The notes: generated by a model from the letters alone, not told the origin. 64,000 bases of DNA from Spinacia oleracea (GCF_020520425.1 NC_079492.1:103203157-103267156), one strand, 5' to 3'. Shown: positions 1-13,803, counted from the stretch's first letter. Program-made: numbers and translations.

Positions 1-1070
1 GAGCCATCGCGCGCGATCAACGCTGGGCGCAGCGCTCGTGGCACGCGAGCTTGCGCTCGCTGCGCGCGAGGCTGCGCGCTCTTGCGCGAGGCAGTGCGCG
101 TCGTGGCGCAGCTCGCTTGCTGCCCACACGCGACTGCCATGGCTCGCCTTTCGCCCATGCCCATTCGTCCATAGCTCGTGGCCCACGACACAAGGCAGGG
201 CTGCTGCCTTGTGCTCGTGCACCATGCCTTGCTCATTGCATTCGTGCCGCACGGGCGACGAGCTCCCTTGCTCGTCGTCGCATGCCCGCACTATACAACA
301 CCCCTTAAGGGTAACACGAAGCGTCCATTGCTTTGTGCGTGCAAGTTATATGAACGAATCGCATAAAAATTTAAAATTTATATTTAAAATTAATGACAAA
401 TTAATAAATAATATTAATTTCATAATTTTAGGGCGAAAAAATCGAAAATTTATTATTCAATTGATTTCCGATTGTCATGGATTCAAGTCTAGGTCATAAA
501 AATTTAAAATTTATCATAAATTTACAATTTTTATGGTGGTTTTTAATCATAGGTTTCTAATTAAATTATAATTAATTATGAAAATCAAATTAATTCTAAA
601 TTATTCTAATTTTCAACAAATTAATCATAATTACAAATTAGATTGCATAATTAACAAGGCTAGGCATTCAAACTTGTTAAACATATACAGTAGGTCAATC
701 AAAAATTCAAGATTTATCAACAAGAATCGCAAATATTTAATTTAACATCTTAAATTTACGAAATTTTGCATTCGAAAAACTAAAACCTTCGAAAAGTCAT
801 AGTTAGGCTTCGAATTTGAGAATTCTGGGTTCGGCAGAAAAAAAATGTTTTTGTCAAAATTTTAGAATGCCTTTTACATGCGGAATTGACACAAAAATCA
901 CTCGATTTGGATGAGTAACGAAGAAACTGCCGAAAAACCGCGTACGTATAATTAAATAAACGCAATTTGCAATTAATTAACAATTACGAAAATTAATCAC
1001 CCCTTTTAATTCATGCAAATTTGTAATATTTAACCATGTTCATGCAATTTAGATTATGAAAATAATAAGG
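1..1070 (-). mobile_element. Leader (5' untranslated internal region) of a copia-like LTR retrotransposon
   Basis: This stretch lies directly inside a primer-binding site at 1071-1084 and so reads, on the minus strand, as the untranslated leader of an element whose 5' LTR is at 1086-2466. It is AT-rich from about 360 to 1070 and GC-rich from 1 to about 310. The plus-strand copia-like element shows the same pattern of AT-rich then GC-rich sequence behind its primer site (25021-26290). Open frames in the GC-rich part are not supported as genes. The rest of the element lies outside the window. Confidence 0.6.
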
Positions 1071-1084
1071 GGCTCGTGATACCA
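1071..1084 (-). other. Primer-binding site, initiator-Met tRNA type
   Basis: The minus strand reads TGGTATCACGAGCC one base after the LTR end. This is one inserted C away from TGGTATCAGAGCC, the usual plant copia primer site complementary to the 3' end of initiator tRNA-Met, which is present exactly at 25008-25020. Confidence 0.65.
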
Positions 1085-1085
1085 C

Positions 1086-2466
1086 TGTTAGGTTATGATA
1101 CATATGACAATACATAAATCATGCGGAAACAACCATTAAGCCAGGAATACATATTATTTACACATAATCATATAGCATAATTTAGATGCATACTCTTTGT
1201 TGCGTGCCTTCCCTAGCTGCGCCCGAACCGAACAAGAACAAGTCTTTAGGACTCCAAGTGTCGTCCCTCCGTAGATAGTCCACAGCACGTCCGGATCCGC
1301 CTTAAGATTGACCAACTAGAATCGCCCTTAAGGTACTAGAATTTTCGGCACTATTGAGCAAGGAATGTGGCTGAATTTTTCTCTTAAAACTCACTTTGAA
1401 TACTTGAATTATCTTTGAAAATATGTGACCCTAGGCACTTATTTATAGAGTTATGGAAAGGGTTTTGGAATCCTATTAGGATACTAATTTATTTAATTAT
1501 AACCCTACTAGGACTCTAATTAAATAATCATTATCTAATAGTTTTAGGATTTAATCACACTTTGAATTCTGATTGCTTCAGGATTCCCGCACAAGCATTG
1601 CACGAGCACCGTACACCCGCGCAAGCCTTGCGGCCCACGTTAGGCGCACAGCGCTCGGCCCACTGCCGTGCTCCCGCGCGCGCGCCCAAGGCCTTGGTTG
1701 GGCCTGGCCTTGCGCTGGGCCTGGTCGAGGCTTGGCGTGCGCTGGTGCGCGTTGGCTCGCTGGGCGACGGCCTGGCTTCGTGCTGGGCCTTCGTCTAGCG
1801 GGCCTCGTCCGATGCTAATTCGTACGATACGCTTCCGATTAAATTCCCGATTCCGGAATATATTTCCTATACGAACAATATTTAATATTTTCGATTCCGG
1901 AATTAATTTCCGTTTCGAACAAATATTTAATATTTCCGTTTCCGGAATTATTTTCCGATTCCGACAATATTTCCGATTCTGACAATATTTCCGTTTCCGG
2001 CAATATTTCCGATTCCGGCAATATTTCCATTTCCGATAATATTTTCCGATACGTACCATGTTTCCGTTTCCGGCAACATCTACGACTTGGATAATATTTA
2101 TATTTCCGATACGATCCATATTTCCGTTTCCGGCAATATCATCGTTTCCGGAGTATTCATTTCTTGCCTGTGACGATCTCAGCTCCCACTGAAACCAAGA
2201 TCCGTCGATTCCGAATATCCATAGATGGAGTATTTAATGCCATTAAATACTTGATCCGTTTACGTACTATTTGTGTGACCCTACGGGTTCAGTCAAGAGT
2301 AAGCTGTGGATTAATATCATTAATTCCACTTGAACTGAAGCGGCCTCTAGCTAGGCATTCAGCTCACTTGATCTCACTGAATTATTAACTTGTTAATTAA
2401 TACTGAACCGCATTTATTAGACTTAACATAGAATGCATACTTGGACCAAGGGCATTATTTCCTTCA
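1086..2466 (-). mobile_element. Copia-like LTR
   Basis: On the minus strand the LTR begins TGAAGGAAATAATGCCC and ends in CTAACA, with the canonical TG...CA ends. It contains a GC-rich block at 1590-1800 and an unusual AT-rich run (1830-2150) built of repeated TTTCCGATTCCGG-like units. It is flanked by a primer site on the left and a polypurine tract on the right. Its first bases, polypurine tract and primer site match the nested element at 23982-33301, but the middle has diverged, so the two are related subfamilies. Confidence 0.75.
1840..2160. repeat. Short tandem repeat of TTTCCGATTCCGG-like units inside the LTR
   Basis: About twenty imperfect copies of a 12-15 bp unit (variants of CAATATTTCCGATTCCGG and CAATATTTCCGTTTCCGG) run through the LTR. 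The low complexity explains the repetitive predicted peptides on both strands, which should not be read as proteins. Confidence 0.7.
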
Positions 2467-2812
2467 GTCTCCCACTTGTCCTTAGGGATAAGTGTGCATT
2501 TCCTAATTCCTTTGTCGCTCGATGCTTGCTCTTGAACATAAGGTAAGAGTTGTCATCCTTATTATGTCCAGAGGTGTTCCTCGGTTTCAGAGTTCAACTG
2601 ATCAAATAAACAGATAATCATAGCCTATGATTCATCCGAGCACGGCCATGCATTTCACAGTTTCTAGCTCTCCGAGTGGCCTTGTACAACTTTTAAGCAT
2701 CTCATCCCGATTTATGGGAGGGCAATCCCAATCTTGTGATCTTGAGATTAGACTTCGTTTGATAGGTGATTACCTGGGCGTTGCCTTTATAGCCTCCTTT
2801 TACGGTGCGACG
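2467..2812 (-). mobile_element. Polypurine tract and 3' internal remnant of a copia-like element
   Basis: On the minus strand ACAAGTGGGAGAC (2467-2479) precedes the LTR, matching ACAAGTGGGAGAT at 32281-32293 of the nested element. From there to about 2812 the sequence is homologous to the end of that element (31950-32280 on the plus strand), including the shared stretch GTCGCACCGTAAAAGGAGGC. The match stops at about 2812, where Helitron coding sequence begins, so this is a truncation or recombination junction and not an intact element end. Confidence 0.7.
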
Positions 2813-2819
2813 GTCTTCA

Positions 2820-5800
2820 GAATGGCCAGGGAACGCTTTTCCAATGTTGAAATGCAACCTGTTCGGGTTCGTCTAATTGGTACGCGATCTAAGGATGGCA
2901 GACAATATAATTTACCGTCCACTAATGAACTTGCAGCCTTGATTGTAGGCAACGGTGAGAATGAAGGAGGCCAAAGAGATGTGATTATAGAAGAGAAGGG
3001 TTATGGGCTTCGAAGGATATCTGAAAATCATCCAAGTTTCATGACACTCCAATATCCCTTGCTATTTCCATATGGGGAAGACGGATACAGAATAGATATT
3101 CCACACAGTGATGCGGAGTCCACAACTCGGAAAAAAAAACCTCTATGACCATGAGAGAGTATTATGCGTTCAGATTAATGGAAAGATTAAATGAGGCCCT
3201 CACTTTGATTCTTTGTGGTCGGTTACGCCAACAATTGATTGTTGACGCGTTCACGTGTTTGCAGGAAGTAAGGCTCGATTATATCCGTCTTAACCAAAAG
3301 ACAATCAGAAAAGAAGTGTTGTGTGGGTTGACAGACGCTGTTTCACGAGGTGATACAACACCAGCTTCAATAGGACGACGAGTCGTCTTACCCTCCTCAT
3401 TCACCGGTGGACCTAGATACATGGTGCAGAATTACCAAGACGCGATGGCCATTTGTCGATGGGCAGGACCACCTGATCTGTTCATAACATTCACATGTAA
3501 CCCAAAGTGGCCTGAAATTACAGAATTCTTAGCAAACATACCTGGACAACGACCCGAAGACAGGCCAGATGTCGTGGTCCGCGTCTTCAAAATCAAGCTT
3601 GATGAGTTGATATGTGATCTAACAACAAAAGAACATTTTGGGAGAACAATAGCAGGTACATATTATTTCCTCCAAACAAATTAAATAACAACATGCATTA
3701 ATCACTAACAAATCCTCTTTCTCTTTGCAGTAATATATACCATTGAATTTTAGAAACGAAGCTTGCCGCACGCTCATATTCTGCTGTTTTTACATCCAGA
3801 TGACAAGCCACTAACTCCAGAAGACATAGACAGAATCCTTTGTGCAGAGTTACCAGACACAGAGGTAGACTTAATTGGATATGAAATAATAGTCCAATCA
3901 ATGATGCATGGGCCTTGTGGGTCAATGAACGAACGCTCACCCTGCATGGAAGATGGAAAGTGCTCAAAACACTACCCAAGAAGTTTCCAGGAAACAAAAA
4001 CTGTGAATGATGAGGGGTATGCACTGTATAGAAGACGTAATAATGGGCATACAACAACAAAGAATGGTCAAGTTCTGGATAACAGGTTTGTAATCCCATA
4101 CAATATTGATCTGGTGGTGAAATTTCAGGCCCACATAAATGTGGAAAGGTGCAACAAAGATAGGTCACTGAAATACTTATTCAAGTATATGAACAAAGGC
4201 CCTGACATGGCACTTGCAAGAATTGAACAGGCTCGGGAAGGAAATAATGGCAACGAAGCACAAAACAACCAGGAGCAAGTTATAGGTGAGATTCAAAATC
4301 ATCTAAAATGTAGATATGTGTCAGCCTTTGAAGCGTGTTGGAGAATTTTCTCATTCAGCATCCAATACAAAAACCCCCCTGTACAAAGGCTAACGTTTCA
4401 TTTGGAGGGTCATCAAGAAGTCATTTTTGAAGACCATGAGCACTTGGACGATGTCCTGGAAAGAGTTGGGGCAAAGAAAACAACATTGACAGAGTGGATG
4501 ACGGCTAACAGGATGTATCCAGAAGCTCGCGAACTCACATATGCAGACTTCCCAACACAATGGGTATGGTTAAGCGACGAGAAAAGATGGAAGCCTAGAG
4601 AAAACGGGAACAACATTGGAAGGATATACTTTGCACACCCTGCCTCCGGGGAGAAGTACTACTTAAGATTGCTTCTGAATATTGTCAAAGGTGCCACATG
4701 CTTCGCAGACATCCGAACAGTAAATGGAATCATACATCCTACATACAAGGAAGCATGTCATGCCCTTGGACTTCTTGATGGGGACCATGAATGGCACGAG
4801 GGTTTAGTTGAAGCAGCCACATGGTCTACCGGGCCACAGATGTAAGAACTCTTTGTTACAATGCTGTTATTCTGTGAAGTGTCAGACCCAAAAGAGTTGT
4901 GGGAAAAGCATTGGACAGACTTATCGGATGACATTGTTTACCGACAACGTCAAAGACTGGGAATTCCAAACCTAAGTCTAACAGAAGAGCAGATTCAGAA
5001 CTACACCCTGTACGAGATTGAACAACTACTAAATAGAGAACATAGAAGCCTCAAAGACTACCACGGAATACCGTTACCAGATGCAGCACTACTTCAAGAA
5101 GTAGGAAATAGGATGTTACTGGAAGAGCATAACTACGACACAGAATCATTGGCAATCGATGCACGCGATTTAGAACAGGGCCTTAATGCTGAGCAACGAC
5201 ATGTTTATGACAACATCCTCCAAGCGGTGTACCAGAGTAGAGGTCAACTATTCTTTGTCTATGGTAGTGGTGGCACAGGGAAGACATATATTTGGAGAGC
5301 TTTAATATCCAGGCTACACTCTGAAGAACAAATTGTACTTGCAGTGGCATCATCGGGAATAGCAGCTTTACTACTTCCTTCTGGCAGAACTACCCATTCC
5401 AGGTTCAAAATCCCACTGATCTTAAGCGAAAATTCGTGTTGCAACATTGAGCAAGGCTTTGACCTCGCAGAACTAATCCGACGAACAAAGCTCATAATAT
5501 GGGATGAGGCTCCCATGGTACATAGGCATGGCTTTGAAGCACTTGACCAGACTTTTCGAGATGTTATGCAGCTTCATGACCATTCGTTAAAGGACAAAGT
5601 TTTTGGAGGCAAGGTGGTAGTCTTAGGAGGGGATTTTCGGCAAATACTACTTGTTGTTCCAAAAGGAGGACGAGTAGAAATTGTAGATGCATCTGTGAGA
5701 AAATCCAAAACCATATGGCCAGAGTGCATTTTCCACACACTAAGGACAAACATGCAGATAAAGCGGTCAAACCTAGACCAAGTCGATATAGAGCGAACAG

Positions 5801-6649
5801 AGTTCAGCAAATGGGTACTAGATATGGGAAATGGGCATATTCCAGCAACAACAAAAGAAGGCGAGGAGGAACCGACATGGATAGAAATACCAAAGGACTT
5901 GCTTATAAATGGAGCTGATCCTATTGCTGCATTGGTGGAAGAGGTGTACCCTGAAATTTTGCACAGTTACATGGACCCAAAGTACCTCCAACAACGGGCC
6001 ATACTTGCTCCAAAAAATGAAACAGTTGACAACATCAATGGATACATACTGCAAATGATCCCAGGAGAGGAAATAACCTACAAGAGCGCAAATAGAATCT
6101 TCCCCAACAACTACAGGTGGGAGAAATGTCCACTCACTGTACCCTACTGAATTCCTCAACAGCCTCCAATTTCCAGGTGTGCCCAATCATGAAATACACC
6201 TCAAAGTAGGGTGTCCTATAATATTGTTGAGAAACATCAACCAAAGAGAGGGACTATGTAATGGGACACGCCTTATTGTCACCAGATTGAACCATAGAGT
6301 CATTAAAGCACAAGTTGTCACTGGAATAAATGCGGGAGACATGGTCAGCATTCCACGAGTAGAAATGTCACAATCAGATTCAAAATGGCCATTCATCTTA
6401 AAGCGCCGACAGTTCCCAATCAAAGTTTGCTTCGCAATGACAATCAATAAGAGTCCAGGACAAACATTCGACCATGTGGGAATATACTTACCAGAACCAG
6501 TCTTCAGCCATGGCCAACTATATGTTGCTGTCTCCAGAGTCACTACACGTAGTGGACTCAAAATCTGCATCCCCGGAAAAGGCACTGGTGATCAACAACC
6601 TGGAAAGACAAGAAATGTGGTTTACAAAGAAATTTTCAATGATCTTTAA
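2820..6649 (+). pseudogene. Helitron Rep/helicase (RepHel), broken
   Basis: In the family, RepHel nicks and unwinds DNA for rolling-circle transposition. Visible in order: the Helitron-like N-terminal region (from 2820), the HUH nuclease motif PHAH at 3766-3777, the Rep tyrosine region YLFKYMNKG near 4170-4200, helicase Walker A GSGGTGKT at 5263-5286, Walker B IWDEAP near 5500, and C-terminal motifs to 6649 (GQTFDHVGIYL, LYVAVSRV). A likely intron spans 3656-3730 (GT...AG) in phase. Lesions: a frameshift at the A-run 3131-3139, in-frame TAG at 3751-3753 where the family has a coding residue, in-frame TAA at 4843-4845, and a frameshift near 6110. The N-terminus is missing at the junction with the copia remnant. 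The identification is firm and so is the loss of function. Confidence 0.92.
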
Positions 6650-6926
6650 TCTCTAAAAAACATTGAAATTTCTAACAAAACAAGGCTCTGTTTGGAATGT
6701 TTGTTTTTAACCTATTTCTTAGTTTAAAACAACAGTCTGTTCTGCATAACACAATAAAACAACCAACTTACTTGATCGTCTCAAAGCTGCATCATTGTAT
6801 ACATTGCATCATTTGAATCATTGTCTCATTAACAACTTAATTTATTACATAACAAAGAGTACTTCGGTTGAGAAATTCCCTGTATAACTAACTGACATGC
6901 AGGATTCAGGATCTCAGACTTGCAGA

Positions 6927-9624
6927 AATGCCAACGAACCAAAACATTGCTGATCTCAGGCCCACTTAAGGGGAGGACCCTTGCTGGCACGAGTTATAAG
7001 AACATGGGATGTCGTATACAACACAAGCGAACAACCAACTGCTTTTGATTTCCTACTGTTAGACGAACAAGTAAGCAATTACCTAACATCTCTTATACAA
7101 CTCTTATTCATAAACTGCCTGATTAACATTTAACAAACTAACACCCAACAAAATTTAACAACCGCAGGGAGGACTCATTCAAGCCACTATGAGGAAGGAT
7201 TTGATGAAAACTTACAAGGACCAAATCGTTGAAGGAAATATACACACAATAAACAACTTTGAAGTTGCCAGAAACAACAAGCTTCATTGCCCGGTAAAAA
7301 ATGACATGCTTATCAGATTCACACCTTTCACCACTGTTATCCAAGAACAAGAAAATGCAGCAGCGATCCCGATGAACCACTTTCAGATACATCCATTACA
7401 CCGTTTGCAAGAGAGAAACAACAAAAGTGACTACGCCATAGGTACGTAAAAAATAATAACTTCTGAAGTCGTTCGTAAACCTAATAAATTATATTGCAAC
7501 ATCACATGTTCTGTTTACAAACAACGCCAAAAATGGCAGATGTAGTTGGCTTGCTAATTGGAGTTCATGAGAAAACATGGGTCAATGTTGGATTACAAAA
7601 AACCCCAATACGGAGGATTCAAATTGAAGATCAATGGTAAAATATAAACTTAAGATCACCAAAGGCAAAACATATAAAGATGCTAACAATAAACAAAAAT
7701 TATTTACTAATTATCTCTATATATGCAGCAACTTCAAGGCCGTAGTTACTCTGTGGGGCGCAAAAGCTGACTTGATACACACTGACATAACAAAGGATGA
7801 AGACAACTTCAAAGTACTCCTCATCACCTCTACAAAAGTCAGTATGTATCAAGGTAAGACCAACACCAAATACATAACTTCATGACAATAAACAACCAGG
7901 CCCTATAAAACGTAGGTTTGTCATTGTAGTCCATGTGGTGCTAACATTATTCCAAACATTAAAACTTACAAGAAACTATCAGCTGAACTCGACCAATGCT
8001 ACACAGATACACATCAACTTCCCGATTCCAGAAACAGAAGGCTTCAAACAAGGGTAACAAATTCTTATGATGCCATATTCATAACCCAAATTTATAACTA
8101 AAACTTTCGCTGGAATAATGCATTATACAATCCCATCAAAGTAAGTTGAAATATTTTGTATTCTTCCTCATAAATATGGAAGGATTACATGATCACAAGT
8201 TGGTATATGAATTACGTTAATTACGGACAAAGAGTCAGACCAGGTTGGTATAGTTTACTCCGTAGTCTGATCACATGTTGGTATATGATCACATGTTGGA
8301 ATATTTTTCTCTTTTACATGTATGAATATGGTATTGATATCTCTTTGATGTCACAATTATTCTATAAACAACCCTGAACCAAGAACTCCTATAAAACAAC
8401 TGGAGGCTAAACCACACGAGTCACTGGAACAAGCCATGTTCAAGAACATAAAAAAGATTCAAGACATTCTGGAAATGGATCCACAAACAAAGGTCAGATC
8501 CTAACTTCACCCACCCATCTAACACAAAACAACTCTAACATACTAACATTTATGCATACTCTACAGGAGATGTTCACCTGCAGTGCCACAATCATGAGCA
8601 TTCACCTTGACAAAAAGTGGCATTACAACTCCTGTGACACATGTAAGAAAAAGGTAGATGAAACATTCTACTGTACAAATTGCGAGGTTGTGGTCAAATG
8701 CCCAAAAACAAGGTAAATAACATTCTCACACTATATCACCACAAAATGTAAACTACTTGATTTATAACCCAGTAATTTGCAGGTATCTCTTGACGGTTGA
8801 TATAGACGACGGAACTGCATGTATCCCAATGGCATTGTTCGATAAGGAGGCTGAAATAGTCGTTGGAAGTCCAATACACAAACTCCTTGAATTGCAGAAA
8901 AAGGTATGACACTTGCAAGAATAAAAGAATAATTAACCTCTTACACATATTGCACGACTAACGAACACAAACAATTGCACATTGTAGGACAATGGCAAAG
9001 ATAATGTGTTTGATCGACTACAACATTGTGTTGGGAAACAATTTACATTTAAGGTGAAGCTGAGTACAAGAAGTGAAACAACTGAGCTCATTTGCCAAAA
9101 AACATTCCAAATAGACTACCAATTGGAAAAGTCTTACAAACACCAAGGTCCAGAAGTGGTGGGTATACATTGTTCCTTATTACCAACAATACAACTTACA
9201 CTTTCACTCTCAAATAATTAGACAAAAAAAAAGGACTGACATACAAATCCTAATTGCAGGAACAAAATCCAGCAAAAAGACTACTCATGGATAAAGCCTC
9301 AGATACAACTACTGAAGCAGAAACAAATCTCTCAGATAAACCAACAACTACTGAAGCAGAAGCAAATCTCTCGGATAAACCCACAGGAAGCAACACTGAA
9401 GTGGACATGCATCTGCTGGATAACGCCATAGGAAATGATACTGGAGTGGTAAGGACTGCAAAGAAGAGAGACAGAAATGCAATGTAAGTCCAATGCTCAA
9501 CAATCAAACCAAACAAAATAATCGAAACCAAAACACAAAATTAAACACCTGTATTTATTAATCATATCTTTATTGCAGGGAGAAAGACACAGAAACCACT
9601 ACAATTACCAACCCTCAAAACTAA
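6927..9624 (+). CDS. Helitron-carried RPA70-like single-strand DNA-binding protein
   Basis: Plant Helitrons often carry a gene for the large subunit of replication protein A, thought to coat single-stranded transposition intermediates. About eleven short exons can be followed: 6980-7070 (RVIRTWDVVYN...LLLDEQ), 7168-7441 (EGNIHTINNFEV, OB-fold start), 7530-7634 (DVVGLLIGV), 7731-7854 (VTLWGAKADL), 7915-8056, 8374-8491, 8568-8713, 8784-8904, 8988-9161, 9261-9486 and 9580-9624. Introns begin GT and end AG. The 8568-8713 exon holds a zinc-ribbon pattern CDTC...CTNC typical of RPA DNA-binding domain C. The C-terminal exons are a low-complexity T/E-rich tail. An in-frame stop near 6963 makes the first exon and start uncertain. 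From 6980 onward I see no clear lesion, but exon joins were made by eye. Confidence 0.7.
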
Positions 9625-9990
9625 ACCAAGCATTGGCAAACGAAGAAACAAGCATGCAAATATGAGACATTGTCAAATTAAGTCATGCACCAAATAAGAG
9701 GAATGCCCTCATTATTTTTAACACATGCAATAGTAGTTTACTTTATCATGTTTAAGATACACCTTACATTTTGAGTTATGCTTCCAACAAAAATCACAAA
9801 CAAATAGAATTGTTTTTGAAAATTTAACTTAAACATGTTTTATACTCTTAGTTATTACGCATCGTCCAATATATACATCCTTTGTAAAATACAAGGTAAT
9901 TGAATATCTTATAATTTTTGAAAAAACCATCATACCAACAACAACCAATAACCCCACCGTGGCACAAAATAAAAAACCTACTAAAAGTAG

Positions 9991-10022
9991 AAACCCCGGA
10001 CATCACCCGGACTACACACTAG
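9991..10022 (+). other. Helitron 3' terminus
   Basis: A short GC-rich segment CCCCGGACATCACCCGG, able to pair CCGG with CCGG as a weak hairpin, is followed by ACTACACACTAG and then T. Helitrons typically end with a hairpin about 10 bases before CTRR and insert between A and T. The hairpin is degenerate compared with typical plant elements. Confidence 0.7.
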
Positions 10023-10482
10023 TTAAAAAAATATACTCCGTATAAACAAAAACAAATACACTTGTTTATTTAAAATATCTAGCTTACTAGCTTAGTGGTG
10101 ATTGGGGAAAAGAATGTAGAGTTGTTCAAATGTTAAGGTTAATTCAGTAATTCCCTTTCCCTTTCTCTTTCTTTACACGTCTAAGTCTCTAACCAAACAA
10201 TGTTACGGAGTACAACTCATAGCCCGAACATGGATTACAGACGCCGTCGCATTACACCTTGCATGCAAATTGCCAGCTATCTTGAATTAAAGCATTCAAA
10301 TTCAAAATCCAAAAAAAAATCTAAAATATTCCCTGACTCAAAAACCCAAACCAATCTTAGCCGTTGCTTTTAATCCGTTACACCAACACCTCGAATATTG
10401 TCCTTTGGATCCACCCATTCAATTCAAATTCAAAACCCTAATTTTACTCCCAGTAAAAAAGTAGCCGTTTTCCCTCTCTCAC
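10023..10482 (+). promoter_or_regulatory. Upstream region of the beta-tubulin gene
   Basis: This is the only sequence between the Helitron end and the predicted TATA box, so the proximal promoter is about 0.46 kb before transposon sequence begins. It holds a pyrimidine-rich block near 10150-10180 and several A/T runs. No further element is claimed. Confidence 0.4.
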
Positions 10483-10489
10483 TATATAA
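10483..10489 (+). promoter_or_regulatory. Probable TATA box of beta-tubulin
   Basis: TATATAA lies 123 bases upstream of the ATG. It is followed by a pyrimidine-rich leader (TCTCTCTCCTC type) of the kind common in highly expressed plant genes. Confidence 0.55.
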
Positions 10490-10611
10490 CTTCTCCTCTT
10501 CCAATTCAACTCCCCCATTTTTGAACCCAGTCTCTTCGTTTTCTCTCTCCTCAAAACCTCTCCCCACCATTTCAATTTTCTCATTTTCTCTCTCCTCTTC
10601 AAAATTCGAAA

Positions 10612-12396
<1,785 letters not shown>

Positions 12397-12910
12397 CGAT
12401 AAATTTGGCTACTAGTTTTTGGTTTTTTAAAGTGAGAAGTAACTATCAAGTATTTGCCAGGGTTGGTTGTAACCTCAACTTCTAGTTGTAGGAAAACTGA
12501 CATGAATTCACCAATTAAAGCTCTGTATTTTGTGATATTGTAGGAATTTGCAAGAATTACAAGTGTTAAAGTTTTTGTTGCGTTGTTTGCTTTAATTAGT
12601 AATTGTACTTGAACAGCCTACCATATGTGTCGTCGTATTCCTGTACAATACATATGATCTGCATCTTTGCTGGTGTCTGGTCGTCACCTGGGCGATGAAG
12701 GTTCATCAATGGCTGTTTAAAATTTCATATGATTCTTGGCCATTTTTCTGGTGACTGCTTGCCATGTAGGCCTTCAATGCCTGAGAAAGCTTTTACATGT
12801 TTAGACCCCCATTGTATTGAGAGGCTAACTTCTTGCAAAATTTCAACACACGACTACGAGTGTTTAAAATGTCACCTAGGCTTCCTGTTGAGTTCGCGTA
12901 ACGACTTCCA
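12397..12910 (+). other. Tubulin 3' untranslated region and downstream spacer
   Basis: AT-rich sequence after the stop codon. No second gene is apparent. The poly(A) site cannot be fixed; AATTAAAG near 12514 is a possible near-upstream signal. Confidence 0.35.
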
Positions 12911-13803
12911 ATCCTACTTTGTCATTTTCATCTATGCACCTCCACTTTACGGTGAAAACTAACCGTCATGCGACAACTCGAACTGTTCTACCCGAATCGA
13001 ATGGACCGGAAAATCGTTAATGACACGATTTGTTTTAATCCAAATCGTTTTAACCTGGAAAAATCCGTTTACAACCCAAACTGTTTCAACTCGGACCGTT
13101 TACAACCTGAACTGTTAAAACCCGGACTGCTTATTATCCGAACTGTTTTAACCCGACTCATTTACAATCCGTAACCCGTTTATAACCCGAAATGTTTCAA
13201 GATACATGTTTTACTGAATCGACTCAATTCATTAACAATTGAACTGTTTGTCTCGTTTCGTCGTTGAACATGTTAGTCTTGTAATCTTGTTGTTTAAACC
13301 GATATGAGTATATGATAAATTTGTATTTACAAATTATACAAATTCATTACGTATTAGTTAATCCTACTTGGTCATTTTCATCTATGCTTTATCTCCATTT
13401 TACGGTGAAAACTAACCGTCTTGCGACAACCCGAACCGTTTCTACCTGAATCGAATGGACCCGAAAATCGTTAATGACACAATTTGTTTTAACCCGAACC
13501 GTTTTAACCTGGAAAAATCCGTTTACAACCCGAACTGTTTCAACTCGGACCGTTTACAACCTAAACTGTTACAACCTGGCCTGCTTATTACCCGACCCAT
13601 TTACAACCCGTAACCGTTTATAACCCGAACTGTTTCAAGATACATGTTTTAACTGAATCGACTTAATTCATTAACAATTGAACTTGTTTGTCTCGTTTCG
13701 TCGTTGAACATGTTAGTCTTGTAATCTTGTTGTTGTTTAAACCGATATGAGTGTATGATAAATTTGTATTTACAAATTATACAAATTCATTACGTATTAG
13801 TTC
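12911..13803. repeat. Tandem duplication of a ~450 bp unit
   Basis: Copy 1 (12911-13360) and copy 2 (13361-13803) start with ATCCTACTTNGTCATTTTCATC-type sequence and end with TACGTATTAGTT. They are highly similar, with small indels. Each contains a run of degenerate 12-15 bp units such as AACCCGAACTGTTT, so there are repeats within repeats. No coding sequence is apparent. Confidence 0.85.

Larger units (their letters stand above)
2813..10022 (+). mobile_element. Helitron, 5'-truncated, carrying Rep/helicase and RPA genes
   Basis: A rolling-circle (Helitron) transposon recognised from a Rep/helicase coding region, a downstream RPA70-like gene, and a CTAG end followed by T at 10019-10023. The 5' end with a TC terminus is missing because the sequence joins copia-like remnant at 2812/2813. 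All coding parts run on the plus strand. The Rep/helicase gene has two nonsense codons and two frameshifts, so this copy cannot move on its own. The 3' end is about 590 bp upstream of the beta-tubulin start codon. Confidence 0.85.

Noticed and set aside
1-310. GC-rich island with ORFs in several frames
   Set aside because: No protein domain; composition and position match the GC-rich leader part of the copia-like family (compare 25905-26290).
1640-2119. Minus-strand ORF of 159 codons with repeated RKYCRN-like peptides
   Set aside because: Translation of a short tandem DNA repeat inside an LTR; no plausible protein.
5259-5810. Minus-strand ORFs opposite the Helitron helicase
   Set aside because: Shadow frames of well-supported plus-strand coding sequence.
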